Of a DNA stretch of 64,000 bases, positions 22,252-35,198 are shown piece by piece (within the stretch, counting starts at the first letter, position 1; every line of letters begins with the position of its first letter). The position numbers were made by a program, and so were the translations under genes. This DNA is from Sarocladium kiliense (taxonomy: Eukaryota; Ascomycota; Sordariomycetes; Hypocreales; Sarocladiaceae), in assembly GCA_030734395.1 (NCBI GenBank), contig JAUZTG010000034.1, positions 186,001 through 250,000 on the forward strand, written 5' to 3'. The notes under the pieces were generated by a model. The model made no database searches. It was not told the origin of the DNA and was given only the letters and a program-made list of their open reading frames with translations.

Positions 22252-23760
22252 TACACCATACACTACGCCAGGGGACGAAGACGGCGGCGGCGACATGGCA
22301 GCGACCATACGACTTTCTCATTGCACGGCGTACCACTGCATTTCTTACGGCTCGAGACTTTTCTGTTCTTTTCTGACGCGACCTTGATCCTGAGGGATAT
22401 ACACCAACCCAGGATGGGCGGTGCTTGGGTGTCCTGTTGATTCTTTGCATTTCTGTACGAAACGACTGAATACATGGCGCGAACCCCCGGTCCGGCCCGC
22501 AAAGGCTCTTCTTCTTTCACTCATACACGCCGAATGGCTCTTACTGTTACACTTTCTTACTGTGCGATATTCGAGATCTGGTCATTTCGGGTTCCTTTTG
22601 CAATCGATGAAATGTTCCGGAGGATGAAAAAAGGCAGGGACCAGGGAAGGGCGTTTTTGTGTAAGAAAGCGCATCTGCGTCAGATAGCGGAAGAGAGAAG
22701 GAATGTGACTGATCTTCTTCCGACCACTGTGTTTCCCTTGACAACCGCATTGTCTCACCTGTGATGTACGCCTTCCGTGGTGAGGATTCGGTTCCCCTCA
22801 GGACTACCCAAACTTTAAAGTGCGATAGACTGTGGTCAGAATTGATCTAACCCCAATCTTTCGACGGAAACTTTATTGCTATTGGTTTCGGACCCGAGAC
22901 TTCGGATTTGACGCACGGCTCCTGGACCTCATCCGTACAAGGGGCCTCTTCTTGGCTTTCGCACCACTAAACAACACTACATTTGATGAATTCTTTCAAC
23001 AATACGCAAATTGCTGGATTTAGTAACTTGGAGAAGGGGAAGTTTTGTATTCAAGGATGCAGGAAGGGAAGCTAGGGGGCTGTTTAGGGTGCTGGACCGT
23101 TATCCCGTTATGGTGTTAATGGGAATGGGGATGGGAGGCGGTCTTACTGGAGAAGGGAGGGAAGGGAGGATATTTGCTTGGATGTGACGAGGTGTCAAGA
23201 CAGGTTTGGTTTGTGAGGGGTTTGATCTAGGAATGGAGGCCAGCGGGTGGAGAGGTCGTGGAATGTGGTATTTGGGAGGTTACGTGACGGGGTAAGGTCA
23301 GGAGTTGTTTTCAACTGTATGATTCACGATCGGGCGGATTGGTCGGTTCGAGGAGGGGAGCTTGATCAGGGATCTTCGAGATAGGGAGGATGCTGATATA
23401 TGATGTATCTGACACGATTTCCCGATATATGAACTACATCAAAGATCCTCCGGGCTCGGAGTTCAAAGAACGAGCGCTGAATGGTCAGCGAAGGGCTAGC
23501 ACGGAATGTCCACAGCTTTGGGCATTATATTTTTTATTCAAAGAACGCCTGTTATGTGGTTTAACCCGCTCAGCCTGGATCGACAGAGTAAAAAGTAGAA
23601 AATGAAGTGTGGTGTAAAATGCCTGCTGGTGAGAACCGCGTGAGGCGCAAAGGCCGTTGCTCCAATGTCCAACGAAGCCATGTCTATAATGTGAAGCGAA
23701 CCCAACCAAAATCTTGTCGTACACCCAAATTCCGAATCATGTTCATGACATCTTGCGCTT
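22252..23760. other. Intergenic between convergent genes, G-rich patch
   Basis: 1.5 kb between two converging gene ends. Around 23120-23170 the plus strand is G-rich with clustered GGG runs. No gene, tRNA or repeat family is recognised. Confidence 0.5.
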
Positions 23761-24863
23761 CTATGGTTGGGCCTCCTTGTTGCCCTGCCTCTCAACGTCC
23801 TCATCCTCCTTGTTCGTCAGCGGGATGTAGTCGGCCGGCGGCTTCTTCTGCTGCGCGTAACGATCACGAGCCCAGCCGTACAGCGCTGAGCCTCCGAGAA
23901 TGAGAAGCATGGAGCCTGCGCGATCGGTGGTGAGGACTTCGCCGAAAACGGCGATGGCGATGGAGCTCTGCGCGACGCCGCGAGCGGCGGTGACGATCAT
24001 GTGGGTGGTCGGGGAGGTGACTTCGATTTGCATAAAAGTGGCGATGGTGAGGAGGAAGGCGGACAGGCCGGTGAGAGAGGCGGCTCCGAGGAAGCTGCGG
24101 GCGCTGTCGGAGGTGACGTCGAAGAGGGAGATGAAGGTTGGGAGTTCGCCAGAGAGGGGAAGGAGAGGGACGTAGAATGCGACGGCCATGACGTTGCTCA
24201 TCCAGACCATCTGCCACATGCCCTCTGGAGACTTGCCGAGGAAGCGCTTGACGACGACAGATTCAATGGCGGTGGTGAGGGAAGAGCCAACGCCGAGGAG
24301 GACTCCCTTGCCGGAGGTGAGCATCTGGCTGTAGTCGGAGGCCATGCCGGCGCCGAAGCCAGCCATGACGAGGGCGCAGCCAGCGAGAGAGAGGGGTGGG
24401 TAGTAAGGCCGTGGGCGGAGCACGATGAGGGAGAGGACGAGGGTGAAGGGGAGGAGGAGCCCGCGGGCGATTTGGTAGACGGACGCATTGACGGAGGCAA
24501 GGCAGTAGGTCTTTGCGAGGATGCCGACGAGACGGGCGACGGTAAGTGGAAGGAGAGCTTTCCAGGCCTGATGTATATTAGTATGGCTTTCTTTGAAATA
24601 TCAGCTTCGAGATAGGGGAGAATTACAGCAAGCGGACGGTGGAGCTCAACGAGGCCGCTGAAGCTTCCGATGGCGGTTAGGAGGAGGGCCTGGACGACGG
24701 TCTGGAGTGCGAGGAGGGTGACGGGGGCCTCGATGCCGTTGAGAGCGGATTTGGAGAGGATGGTGCTGAGGATGGCGCAGGTTGAGTGGAAGAGGACGGT
24801 GAGGGTGACGCGGAGGCGAGAAGGAGGCGGACGGGCGTCCTCTGGAGGGTTGGCTGCGGCCAT
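23761..24863 (-). CDS. Nucleotide-sugar transporter, SLC35C (GDP-fucose transporter)-like
   Basis: Two exons on the minus strand, 24863-24627 and 24567-23761; GT-AG intron 24568-24626 (59 bp), phase 0; 347 aa. About ten hydrophobic helices of the drug/metabolite transporter fold. The first segments read LTVLFHSTCAILSTILSK and EAPVTLLALQTVVQALLL. The fourth region, YCLASVNASVYQIARGLLLP, matches the position where SLC35C proteins have a conserved small/aromatic stretch. The late motif SPTTHMIVTAARGVAQSSIA followed by LILGGSALYGWARDR corresponds to the SPLTH...GGS..Y.W end of GDP-fucose carriers. The C-terminus is polar and cytosolic. The substrate cannot be fixed from sequence; GDP-fucose, another GDP-sugar, or a triose-phosphate-type substrate are all possible. 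It sits at the right edge of the group of glycan-related genes. Confidence 0.82.
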
Positions 24864-27800
24864 TGTGAGGTTGTCGTCGAGGTTGGTGGTGGTTGAGGAG
24901 GGGGCGTGTGAATGAGACGTGAAAAGAACTAAGGAGGGAAGGGTAATAAAGAAAAGAAGACTGAAGAAAACACCAAGCTAGGCAACGCCGCGCGAATGGG
25001 CGGCAGTAAACGAGTGTGGGTAGGTGGTGGAAGAAGATTGGGAGGTAGGTTGATAGAGGAAGTGATCGTGGGATGGAGGAGGGAAAAGGCTGAGATGGAG
25101 GAGAGGTGAGGGATGTTGCCTCAGCGGATGGTTGGTGGTGCTGAGGGCTGGAACAGAATGGTGTTTTCAGGGGAGGAGTGCTGAGACTGGTATTGGATTG
25201 TGGGAGAGGGTGAATACAATGTTTACAGCGCGATTAGGGGTTTGACAGCGCTGATCAACTCATCTACTCAATTCCTTCAGCAACAATCAATCAATCATCC
25301 AGCACTGAAAGTAACGCAGGTACCGGCAAGGTACCCTGAGATTCCAGTGGTCCACGGACAGGGCATCCGACAACGAATCCCTTCGCTTCCACCCGCTGAC
25401 GGACTTGCGGCGCTCCTGAAGACCAGCTAGTACTGCACCAGAAAGGGGGAATTAAAGGAAATAAACATGGATCCCCCGATTTTAACGTTCTTTCGTTGGC
25501 GCCAGGGGGAAAAGCCGCCGCGTTAGCATCTTTCTCTTACCTTACTTTAGGGGTGGGAACTAATTGGCGCCACCGTCATCTCATTCAGCAGCTGGTCTCT
25601 AAATTTTTTGGGCCTCTGGCGTCTTGCGAATGTTCTGATTGATTGATCCTGCGCGGCTGAGGTTGGTTGGGCTGTGCAGGATGAGGCTGATTCACCGTCT
25701 CGGAGACTGCCTGAAACCCCTTTTCTTCTAGTGTATCTTACTGTGTGCCGTCGCGTCGTATATCGTGTACACTTCCGGCCGGACATCAGCCCTCGCTCCC
25801 CATTCACGAATGCTTATCTACACTTGGCTATGTTCTATCTGCATTCCTCGCCTGCGACAACGCTCTTTGAGACTAAAACTTTACGCGTCGTGATACCTCA
25901 ACGTATCTTCACTTCCTGCAACTGTGAGCCACACCATCAAGCGGTACTAACAACGACCTACCCAACACGCGTCCACCAACTCTCAAACGCGAAGGCCTTG
26001 GATTCCAGCATAGATCATCCTCTCGGCATCCTGGTTCATACTATTTCATCTCATTTTACCCACTGCGAAATCTCCGCCAAGTCCGGTCGAACCCCTCGGT
26101 GACTTCTGCAGCCAGTGGCCCTGTCTGTGCGAGAGCCCCACCATGCTTGCTACAGGGTCAGTGGACGGGACAAGCTCATCGATTCTTAGTGGGGGCCAGT
26201 GGCAGTGGAGCTGTGGCCCGCTGGAAATGCGCACGACGCACCCACGTCGGGTCCGGTACTTCCATTCGCTGTACCCTTCTGGTGTGGCCCTGGCATTCCG
26301 TGGAAGAGCGCTACACTCGCTGTCGCGCGCATGCTTGTATCGGGGCGAAGCTACACACACGCCCCTTCACCTCCACCACTATATCCAGCAGCGCCTTCAT
26401 TCATCCATCACCCTGGCCAGGCCTGTCTATGCGCTCTGGCATTCTCCCTTCCCCCCTATCGCACTACACATCCGCGCGCTTTAAGCTTGCTTCTCGCTCC
26501 CTAAGTTATCTACAATGCATACCAGACCCAGCTCCAGTGGGAAATTCGGTACATCCACAGCGATGACGCGCCCCTTGTCCTCGGTATGTCAATGACACAA
26601 TGGAGCGGCATTCGTTCCCGATTCCGCGTTAGAGACATCGGATGGCCGAGAGGTAGATGACATGATGCACTAAATACGCGCGTCGTCGGGTCTTTTCAAG
26701 GTGCAAACGGCCAACGTGGCTTGCTCATGGCATGCGGGCTGCTTCGGGCCTGGGCTCCAGACAAGCCGTGAGATTGCTTGCAAGTTGTGTTGCTACAAAC
26801 ACTTCTCTCCCAGCCAACAGCCACACATATATAGAGGGCAGGCAATGCACATCATCGTTAATTACTGCCGCTCAGGGGAACAGGGGCTTTAATTCACCAC
26901 GTCGATGTCACTCTTCCAGGTGGTGGTGGCGTGCAAAGTGGATGAACGGTGCTGCTACTCAGTTTGGCCACAGAGGAGCCATCCCCCTACTCACCGTTGC
27001 TCAAGTTGAGCGTGATCAGGTGAAATCGGAGTTGGTTATAGGTTACAAACTACCGTGGTCCGAAGATACGATCGCTGATAAAAGCCATATCCGTTTTGCT
27101 GTGGCCTTGCGTTGAAGATCTGTATCGAAAGCTTAATCTGTACTCCGTAGGGGTAGTACACACATGTGAGAGCCTGTAAGATCAGGGATGGGTTGCACTT
27201 TGTCTGTCATCCGCGCGATGCGCCCTCGTAAAGGGATGGGACGGGATGGGTGGTGTGCCGGTACGACCCTCCTTGTCCTTCTTTGTTGTGAGGATCTTCC
27301 ACACGAGATGCAACTCTTGCCGTATTCAGCTGGTGCTGGAAGCAGCCGTAGCTTGTTTGTTCCTTGGAGGCCGTGACACAACTGCCGAATCGAATCACGT
27401 GTCGTGTCGTTGGTGGCAATGGGAAGGGTATGACACGATGCAAGTTTGGCGGTGTTTCCTCAGCACAGTTAAAAGTTCCTTGACGTTTAATTTTTCGCCT
27501 CTACACCGTGCCGTATTTCCCTGTTCGAGTGGGCTAACAATGTGATCGTCAAGTGGAAGCAAGAGGAGTCGGTATCAGGGATGTAAGTAGTCGGAGCTTT
27601 GGGATCGGCATGGTTTCGCGATCCCTTCTGGGATCCGCCGAGTCAGGAGTCTTTACATGAATATCGGCCGAGGGTGTTTTGTGCCCCAGTGTACTTCGGG
27701 CAAAGAATTGATGATCTGGCGCTTTGGAGCTTTGGATCGAACTCTATTTGAGTTGAGGGTACGACATAGCATCCAGGGGATGGTTGTGGGAACCAAAGGT

Positions 27801-29892
27801 GATTGGAACCTCTTGTGGGTTCTAGGGAGGATCATTATCAGAGTCTCGATACGGCCTCGTATCTGGCGCTGAGGGCATACGTCAGTAGACATGGACTCCA
27901 CATCCACTGACGGTTGTCAACTTGACTTTCATGAGAAGCCTCGTATAGGGTGAGTTGGGACGACTTCAACTTTGATCAATCTTATCTGAAGATATATTGC
28001 TCAAGGGTAGGCTAGGCGAGGTCAGCAACCGGTTCTGCCAATGAATCTGTCTTCACTGCCATTCTGTCCCCAATAGAATCGCCCAATTGGTACCATTCGA
28101 ATCATGCCGATGACGTGCTGAACTCTAATATAACGGCTCTAGTCAATTTGACATGGTTCCTTGCGGATATTGGTTCACTGCACTGAGAGGAACTGCCAGA
28201 GGAGGATCCGGTTGAGTTCGACTGCAGTAGCCTTGTTCGTATCTGCCTCGTAAAACGATAAATCCGCCAAATATTCACGCCATAACGTCACTGGTCATGA
28301 CTTTTCCGCAATTCTCTCTCGAAACGGGCGTCTCGTGGCCACCGAGTGTGGCTAAGCAGGGCAGATGTCCTGCTTGAGAAAGTCTGACGCGTTGGAAGCG
28401 GATCAGATAGGCTGAGTGATGCTTACAGGCTGTTTGTCTCGCGTAATGCGTAGCTAATCACCAGGTGGCTGTGATAACGGGACATATCAGATCAGCGATG
28501 AGGAAATTAATTAGCTAAGCATATTGCTTCTTCGTCAGAATGTGAGCCACTCAGCGCAATTTCAATGGCCTCACATGGCCCCGCCAGGGAGACGGCTCTG
28601 CCGATGTGAAAAGGAGTCACCGTTCTGAAGCTACCAAAACGTGAGGAAGTATCGAAAGAGCCTTAAAGAGGCATCCTTTTTTCAATGTCTTGGGACTGTT
28701 AGTTGTCGGAGCCGCGTCTATTATTTGCGTGCTACCTACTCAGTTAGGAAACTCACAGATAGTCGACAAATGACATGCTGTTCGTACCTGCAGAACAACA
28801 GCCCCTTGCTGTCTCCAGTCACGGTAAATTCCCTGGCGTCGAGACTACGCCATATCATGACTCCATGACTCCCGGGGCCCATCTACCACCGATCCCTACA
28901 TGCAACAATTCGTATAATCTTCCAAATAACATGATCGTGGCTTGGAAACCCGAGATTTCCGTTGCCAGCCGACTTACACAGTCGCTACTAAGGGTGGCGT
29001 GAGTGGCGATGCGGGTGGAGCAAGTCCGAGGAGATACGTGGAGATACTCGGACTACCCTGCAGCACCCATGATCGAATCGCCTAGAATCCGAGAAGGTTG
29101 GACAAACCTTTCGCGTCTAGAATGGTCTCTTAGACTTCAACATGCTCGTATCTGATGATACCAGGTCTCGCCGCAGCGATGCGAAACGTTGAGTTCATCT
29201 GGTGACCGGCAGGCTCAGGATCGGCATCTTGAACCCCTCTTGTAGCCCGCAGTTGGAGTCATCTGAACACCAGCTGACCCGAGGCCAGCCTGATATTGGC
29301 CCTGGAGCCCTTCCGAGGTAACACACAAGATCTGATCGGCAACACGGCTTCTGTAATTGTCTATGAATGTGCCTTGGAAGTGAGGGGGGCGTAAGACCAG
29401 GCGCTGGGCGTGCATCATCACGTTGTGTCATGATCCTGCGTCCCGAAGTCTAACAATTGGCGATTCACCGTGCTTGATGAATGGAATCAAGGCTTCGGAG
29501 AGGTCGTCGATGATCGATGCATATGATGATTCAGATATATCGTAGCAGTGTCCGCGTTGCCTCTCCCCGGAGTAAGTATCCCGGCGGAGACTTGACCCAC
29601 CATGCGGAGCCGAAAGCTCCCCCCCCGCCGGGCCCGGGAGGAACAGCTTCATAGCCGCAAAATCACGGCATTCATGCTCTGGGTGGGACACGGGGGGGTC
29701 AGGTGACGGTCGTGAGGAGACGGATAGCAAAGGGTCCAGATCGTCAGGTCGGATCAAGAACGCGTCAGAACCAGGGGGAACAGGCTGCGCCTCCAGCCAC
29801 CCCCATATTCTTACTCATCGATCAAATTTATTTGTCCTCGCCATGAACCTCTCAATCTTCCCGGTGATGCCTCATTCGAAACCCATCAGAAC
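24864..29892. other. 5-kb gene-poor region
   Basis: The longest gap in the window. Base composition looks ordinary and not strongly AT-biased, so an extensively RIP-mutated repeat block is not obvious. Open frames are short, without splice continuity or motifs. Two small palindromes stand out: gatccc-ttct-gggatc near 27620-27640, and an 8-bp inverted repeat at 29023-29054 upstream of the second Zn2Cys6 gene. Confidence 0.55.
29023..29054. repeat. 8-bp inverted repeat enclosing a direct repeat
   Basis: Arms agtccgag (29023-29030) and ctcggact (29047-29054) are exact reverse complements; between them lies gagatacgtggagatac, a direct repeat of gagatac. It lies about 840 bp upstream of the Zn2Cys6 start at 29893. 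The architecture resembles a dimeric regulator site, but nothing identifies the regulator. Confidence 0.4.
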
Positions 29893-32185
29893 ATGGACCG
29901 AAGATACAAACCGTTACTTCCAGCCCTGAGAAACCCGACTACTGCCTCAGAGCCAGACGAACAATCACCATCTGCGACCAAGCGAAAGCGATTGTATGTG
30001 AAGACCGCGTGCGATATATGCCGCGTGAAGAAGACGGCGGTAAGTTGAGGTGTCCTCGCTTCAGAACCACGAAAAAAAATGGTTACTAACGAAGTTGAAT
30101 AGTGTGATGGACAACGACCAGCTTGCACCCCCTGCACGAAGCGAAAATCTCCGTGCACCTTTAGCGGGCGTCCAGCCGGGTCAGACGAAGCGCGAAGCCC
30201 GAGTGGTGCCAATATCAACAATGATTCCGATTCGGCCAGTATCATCACGGCTCTACTCACCGCCCACGATGCCGAAGCCCACGAGCTGCTCGACCGAATA
30301 CGACAAGGACGCGGTACGCTCGAGGTTCTTGGTCCGTGGTCTGAGGAAGAGGAGGAGGCGGGGAAGGGCCCAACAATACTGCCTCCTGATCAGACGAGCT
30401 TCGAGTACGAGTTGATGGTCAAGCATCCTGTTGCGTACCCGACTCTGGTACCACTGGACTCGCACAGTGAGACCACATCGAAAGACGACCGATTACAGAT
30501 GGTGCAGAACGACATTGAAGTTGAAGAAGACGGGAAGGCAGCTCAGGAAGCCTCCGATGGTACTGAGTTTGTACCCTCGCGTCATGGCACATATGAAGAA
30601 AGGTTGAGGAATGTCCACTTCGCCAGGTGGACAAATGTTGCAGTCTCGGGGTCTGAGGCAGCATCAGCTATTGCAAGCTACCTTGCTCATGATCACGTCT
30701 TGCTCAGACTCTTCGACGCCGAGCTCTTTTTAAAAGATATAGCTCATGACTATGGAGACTTTTGTTCTTCGCTCTTGGTCAATGCTCTTCTCGGGTGGTC
30801 ACTGGTAAGTTACCTGATCCACACTTAGGCACTTCATCGACCAAGGCAAAAATGCTAACACGCTCAGCCGGGAATTGCAATCACCAGCGATGAGAGCAGA
30901 GACCCGGCTGGTGCAGCGTATGAGACTGCTCTTCGACAACTTGAGGCCCAAGAGGATCGGCCAGCCTCTCTCAGTACACTAGCGGCCGTCGAGCTGCTTA
31001 GCCTGACAGCTCTTTTCAGAGGCCATGGTGTGAAGAGCAACAGTCTGCTACGGCAAGCGGTGCTTTTAGGAAAGCAACTAGGTCTTTTGTCTAATGTGAA
31101 CGACCCGTCGTATCAGGCAAACGGTGCAATTGGCCTGAAAGATAAAGAAGTCTCGAAGGCAACAGCATCATGGGGTCTATTTGCACTTGTAACGTAAGTA
31201 TAGGTCCCTTTTGATCGCTATTGGTGGGAAACTAACTTTGTGCTAGGATGATTTCCTTCCATTGTCAGCGCAACGAGCTCGATTCAACTACGGTTCCAGC
31301 TTATCCGTTTCCGGAATTGGAGAGGAACGTTTCTTGGTCCGCTATACCGAGACACATGAGCAGACTCTGGATGATGATACACGAGATCAATGCTCGATAT
31401 TATGGAGGAAGTGCGAATGCCTCGAACGACATCGATGCCCCCTTCGTTAGCTCGATGATGGTTAGACTCCTTCAGTGGTCAGACGAGTTGCCAGTTATGT
31501 TGGCACGGGGAAATCGAAGCACCCAGGAGGTCATGATTATGCAGTAAGTTCCCTCCACATCTGACACCGTAAAGTCTCTATGACTGACGTTAGTGACAGT
31601 GTTCTCTTTCATGCTGCCGTCATGGCACTCGTTCATCCGCTTGCGCTTCGTCGAGACATGGCACCTCTCCTCGACGGTGAAAGCGCAAATAGATCCGCAG
31701 AAGCGATCTACTCAGCATCAGCTGCTCAGATACATCGCCTCGTCGATATTCATCGCTTCCACTCCCGTATCTCCACCAGCAACGTATTCTGGCACACAGC
31801 GCTACTCTTCTCTGCAAATGCCGCTATACGAAGCTCAGGTGGCGCCCTGCTCACCCGACAATGGCGATTCCTACGTGCCATGGACGGCTACGCAGACTTA
31901 CACTCGCGTTATCCCGTAATGCAGACGATCTTCAGAGGTCTGATGACTATAGCGGTAGAGGCCGGCCTTCTTGGCAGTCGAGAGGCGGTCAAGTTGGCGA
32001 GAAAGCTGGTAGAGAACGAGAACACACAGGAGAGTACTTGGCCGGCACCGACGAAGGCGTGCTTTGTTGTGGACTTGGAACTGGCGTTGGTGGATAGAGG
32101 ATTGGCTGTTGTTGACGTCTTGTCGCAACGCTTTGACGAGATTGTTATGTTTGACGATTTTACGCATGAATTCAGAGGGCCTTGA
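29893..32185 (+). CDS. Zn(II)2Cys6 transcription factor, five exons
   Basis: Exons 29893-30039, 30103-30804, 30868-31193, 31247-31543 and 31594-32185; introns of 63, 63, 53, 50 bp, all GT-AG; 687 aa. The first intron splits the zinc cluster; spliced it reads CDICRVKKTACDGQRPACTP then CTKRKSPC, full C2-C6-C6-C2-C6 spacing at about residues 40-68. The fungal-specific regulatory domain follows, with landmarks ASYLAHDHVLLRLFDAELFL, the middle-homology region ASWGLFALVTMISFHCQR (joined across intron 3), PELERNVSWSAIP, and DSVLFHAAVMALVHPL (joined across intron 4). This is the layout of nitrogen- or carbon-source regulators such as NIT4-like proteins, but no pathway can be assigned. It stands alone between two gene-poor stretches, so its neighbours give no clue. 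Confidence 0.88.
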
Positions 32186-34124
32186 GGGGCCTTCGAAGCT
32201 ATACAGGCGGGCGCGCGACTCTTTATGACGTTCAGCATTGCTTTTCTCAAACTCTGTATTTACTGAGTTCTGTGTATTGATTAGTTTATCTTTCCGTGCG
32301 CTGTATATAGTTTAAACTTTGTCTGGTTATGTTTGTCACAGCTTATAACCTCACCCTGACGTCTTGACCTAATGTGACGGTGTGTCCCGGTGACACATGA
32401 AAAGCTGATGCATCATAAGTCTGAAGTGATTGATAGCCTGGATGCTCGGAGATGATGGAGCTTCCATTCTTCCATGCAGCTATGAACTACACATATTTCA
32501 TGTATGCCTCTCCGTAGCCTCCTACCGGCCAGGATCCCCGGAGTATCGTCCGGGAAGTATGGCGAGCATCGTCCGGAAAGCACGGCACCTCCGTGCCGCA
32601 GGTCGCTCAAGGTAGACCTGATGCGTCTCCAGTACTTCCCCGCCTCGACATGCATGAGAAATGTCCAGGATCATAAAATCCTTGATCATTGATGGTTGGT
32701 GTGAAGCTTCAAGGAGTGTTCGTTCCTGCAGAGGTGGGACAGGGGACAGGGACTCGACGAATGAGACAATGAGTTCCTGAAACGATGCTGGGGAAGCTGA
32801 AGTCGGATTCGGAGCTCTCAGCTGCATGTCGTTTAGAAGGAAAGAAACTTTGGCGCCACTATCGGTATCATCAGAACATCAGAGTGGGTTCTGGACCCTG
32901 TTGGGGGAACACGACGAGGGGCTGCCGGATGCAATGCCCACGCCCTTCGAAGAATTTCGAGCAAAGGGGTCCTAGCGCGTGGAAGAACCGCATGGAGCTG
33001 GGATTTGGCATCGGCAAGTTGGGGGAAATCTTTGGTCGCGGAGACCGTTACTTATCGCGAATGGTGTTCACTTCCCTAAAATGGACTCCGTTTCAGCCCC
33101 GCAGCCAATCAGAACCGTCCGGACCCATTCCGGGGAACTTACACCAATTGCTGCTAGCACCTGATTATCGCGTTCATGCCTGGCACTGATGCTGCAGGAT
33201 GCGACGAATCCTTTGACTCGGGCTGATAGACTCTCATACAAGGTTCTACAAGTTTCTATGTTATTGTCGTGGTGAATATGGGTGGCCGCGCGCGCAGCAA
33301 TTCCTCCTGCCTCGGGGCCGAATTGTGGCCACCCCCTCCTCATCAGCAGGCCAAATCACACCACCGGGGTGTGACAGCAACGTGCGTAGGGCGAGACAGC
33401 CAACCCTTCCAAAGGGTCTGATGGGTCAGGTAGTCAGGCAGGGCAGGAAGCAAGGTGGTGGTCTAGGTCATAAAGCTTATAGCGGAGGTATACACCATCG
33501 CAACTTACGCAGAGCTCATTGCTCCGCACCCGAGCTGAATCGGCGAGACCGTACACATCCTCGTCCATATTAACTGCCCATCGTCCTCGAACCCAAGTAC
33601 ATCCTCGCAGGTCTTCACTTGATCCCAATTTAGGGGGCCTGTGCGTGACGACCAAAGGAAAGCTTGGCCTGAAAATCAAAGGCACCGCCGTTTGCATGCG
33701 CAGCTCACCGTTTGGAACGCGCATGACAAGCGGCTCCCAAACGGCACCACTCCCAAAACCGCGGTTCCTCTTTTTGTCATCAGATCGACTATCTGGAGCA
33801 AGGATTGCAGACCAGCAGCCAACGACGATTGGAGAGTGCAGGTCCGGAACTGACTCCGAAGCCTGAGGGGGATGGCCCTGGATTCCGATAATCTGTTGAC
33901 ACAAGCCTGATCGCCACAGCTGATTTGTTCCTTGCTTTTGCGAAGACCTGCCGTATCGATTCACCGGGGCAGTTGACTACCCTACCGCGGCGAGCGGCTC
34001 TGATTATCTGTCTCAACCTGGCACACGCGGGCAGGCATTTAGAGGGCCGATCGGGTTCGCATCTACTTTTTTTCCTTCGAGTTTCTTGCGGTCTTTGGCC
34101 AGTAGAGGAGGGATACAGAACGCG
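32186..34124. other. Intergenic, no gene seen
   Basis: 1.9 kb. A small perfect hairpin (cggcac-ctcc-gtgccg) lies near 32583-32598, beside two imperfect copies of atcgtccgg. A 176-codon minus-strand open frame (33434-33964) has no motif or plausible domain and is not called. Confidence 0.5.
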
Positions 34125-35198
34125 ATGTCGGTGCTTCCTGCACTGCTACCGGGCTCTGGAGGCGGGTTCTTCGAAGATGCACTAGACCCTACGATCATGG
34201 CACCCGTTGATTCGGATGCCTTACTCGAGCTCACGGCTCCATCACCAGCGGTCACTTTTGACAAAGAGATTGTGGCTCTCGAGACTACCCAGGTTGTGCA
34301 GACAGCAGCCCAGACAGCAACATCGTCGACCAAGACAAAGAAACCTACTCAACGCCGACGGACCCAAGCCAAAGGAAAAGCCGCAGCAATTAATGTCGAC
34401 AATACACAACAAAAAAAGACAATCAAGAAGACTGAGATCAAGAAGCAGACGAAAAGAGTGGCCAAGAAGCCCCCTCCGCCTACAAACGCTCAAGCACCTG
34501 AGGATGACGACGACTCTGAGGAGCTGGCAGACACTGACAAGCACCATTCCCTCAACCCCCAACGACACCTAGTGCTCGAACGTAACCGCGTTGCCGCTAC
34601 AAAGTGTCGAAGACGCAAACGCAGCGAGGCCTCGATGTTGGCTTCAAGCGAGCAAGAGATAGAGGAAACGCATCGCTATCTATCTGCTACCGCTTCCGCG
34701 CTAAGGAACGAGGCCTACCTCTTGAAGACCAAGCTATTGGAGCATACCGACTGTAACTGCGTGCTGATCCAGAGATACATTGCTCACGAAGCGAAGAGGT
34801 CCGTGGACAGGATGACTGGCGTTGAGCCAGCTCCAGCATCAGGACAAAAACGCCTTAGGGAAGGGATGTCGACTTCGACGCCAGAGTGGCTAGGGTCAAG
34901 CTCTGCTAGCACGGTTGCTGAGTCTTCACATGCCCAGAGCCCTATGACGAGCATGACAGGGGAGGGTGTAACAACGCCCTGGCAAGAAGGATATGGGGAT
35001 GGGAACAGTGCAATACCTGCACAGCTGCTGGAGGGGTATCAGGGGGCCCCTGCGATGATGCCTTTCAGCCACATGGCGCCCGGAACTCCAATGACTGGGT
35101 TCCCTACTCGGCCGATGGTTGACGTGAATGAAGCGGACTACCTACAGCAAGGTTTTACGAACAACATGATGTGGGATCCGGGGTGGCAAATTGGGTAA
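34125..35198 (+). CDS. bZIP transcription factor, ATF/CREB type
   Basis: Single exon, 357 aa from ATG 34125; the frame opens upstream only through TTG. The N-terminal third is Thr/Ala-rich, then a long Lys-rich stretch (residues about 70-125, possible nuclear localisation) and an acidic patch (EDDDDSEE). The bZIP domain is at about 145-205: basic region LERNRVAATKCRRRKRSEAS with the invariant N-x7-R spacing, followed by a zipper with leucines at LLASS/LSATA/LRNEA/LLKTK spacing. The stretch KTKLLEHTDCNCVLIQRYI just after the zipper is typical of Atf1/Atf21-like fungal bZIP proteins, linked to stress, spore and secondary-metabolite control. A Gly/Ser/Pro/Met-rich tail ends the protein. No stress-MAPK docking motif is obvious. 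An upstream exon cannot be excluded. Confidence 0.85.
   Translation: MSVLPALLPGSGGGFFEDALDPTIMAPVDSDALLELTAPSPAVTFDKEIVALETTQVVQTAAQTATSSTKTKKPTQRRRTQAKGKAAAINVDNTQQKKTIKKTEIKKQTKRVAKKPPPPTNAQAPEDDDDSEELADTDKHHSLNPQRHLVLERNRVAATKCRRRKRSEASMLASSEQEIEETHRYLSATASALRNEAYLLKTKLLEHTDCNCVLIQRYIAHEAKRSVDRMTGVEPAPASGQKRLREGMSTSTPEWLGSSSASTVAESSHAQSPMTSMTGEGVTTPWQEGYGDGNSAIPAQLLEGYQGAPAMMPFSHMAPGTPMTGFPTRPMVDVNEADYLQQGFTNNMMWDPGWQIG

Noticed and set aside
23101..23180. Possible G-quadruplex in a G-rich patch
   Set aside because: Runs of three or more G occur, but no four are spaced within seven bases of each other.
24001..24615. 204-codon plus-strand open frame
   Set aside because: It is antisense to the SLC35C-like transporter and Gly/Glu-rich through codon complementarity.
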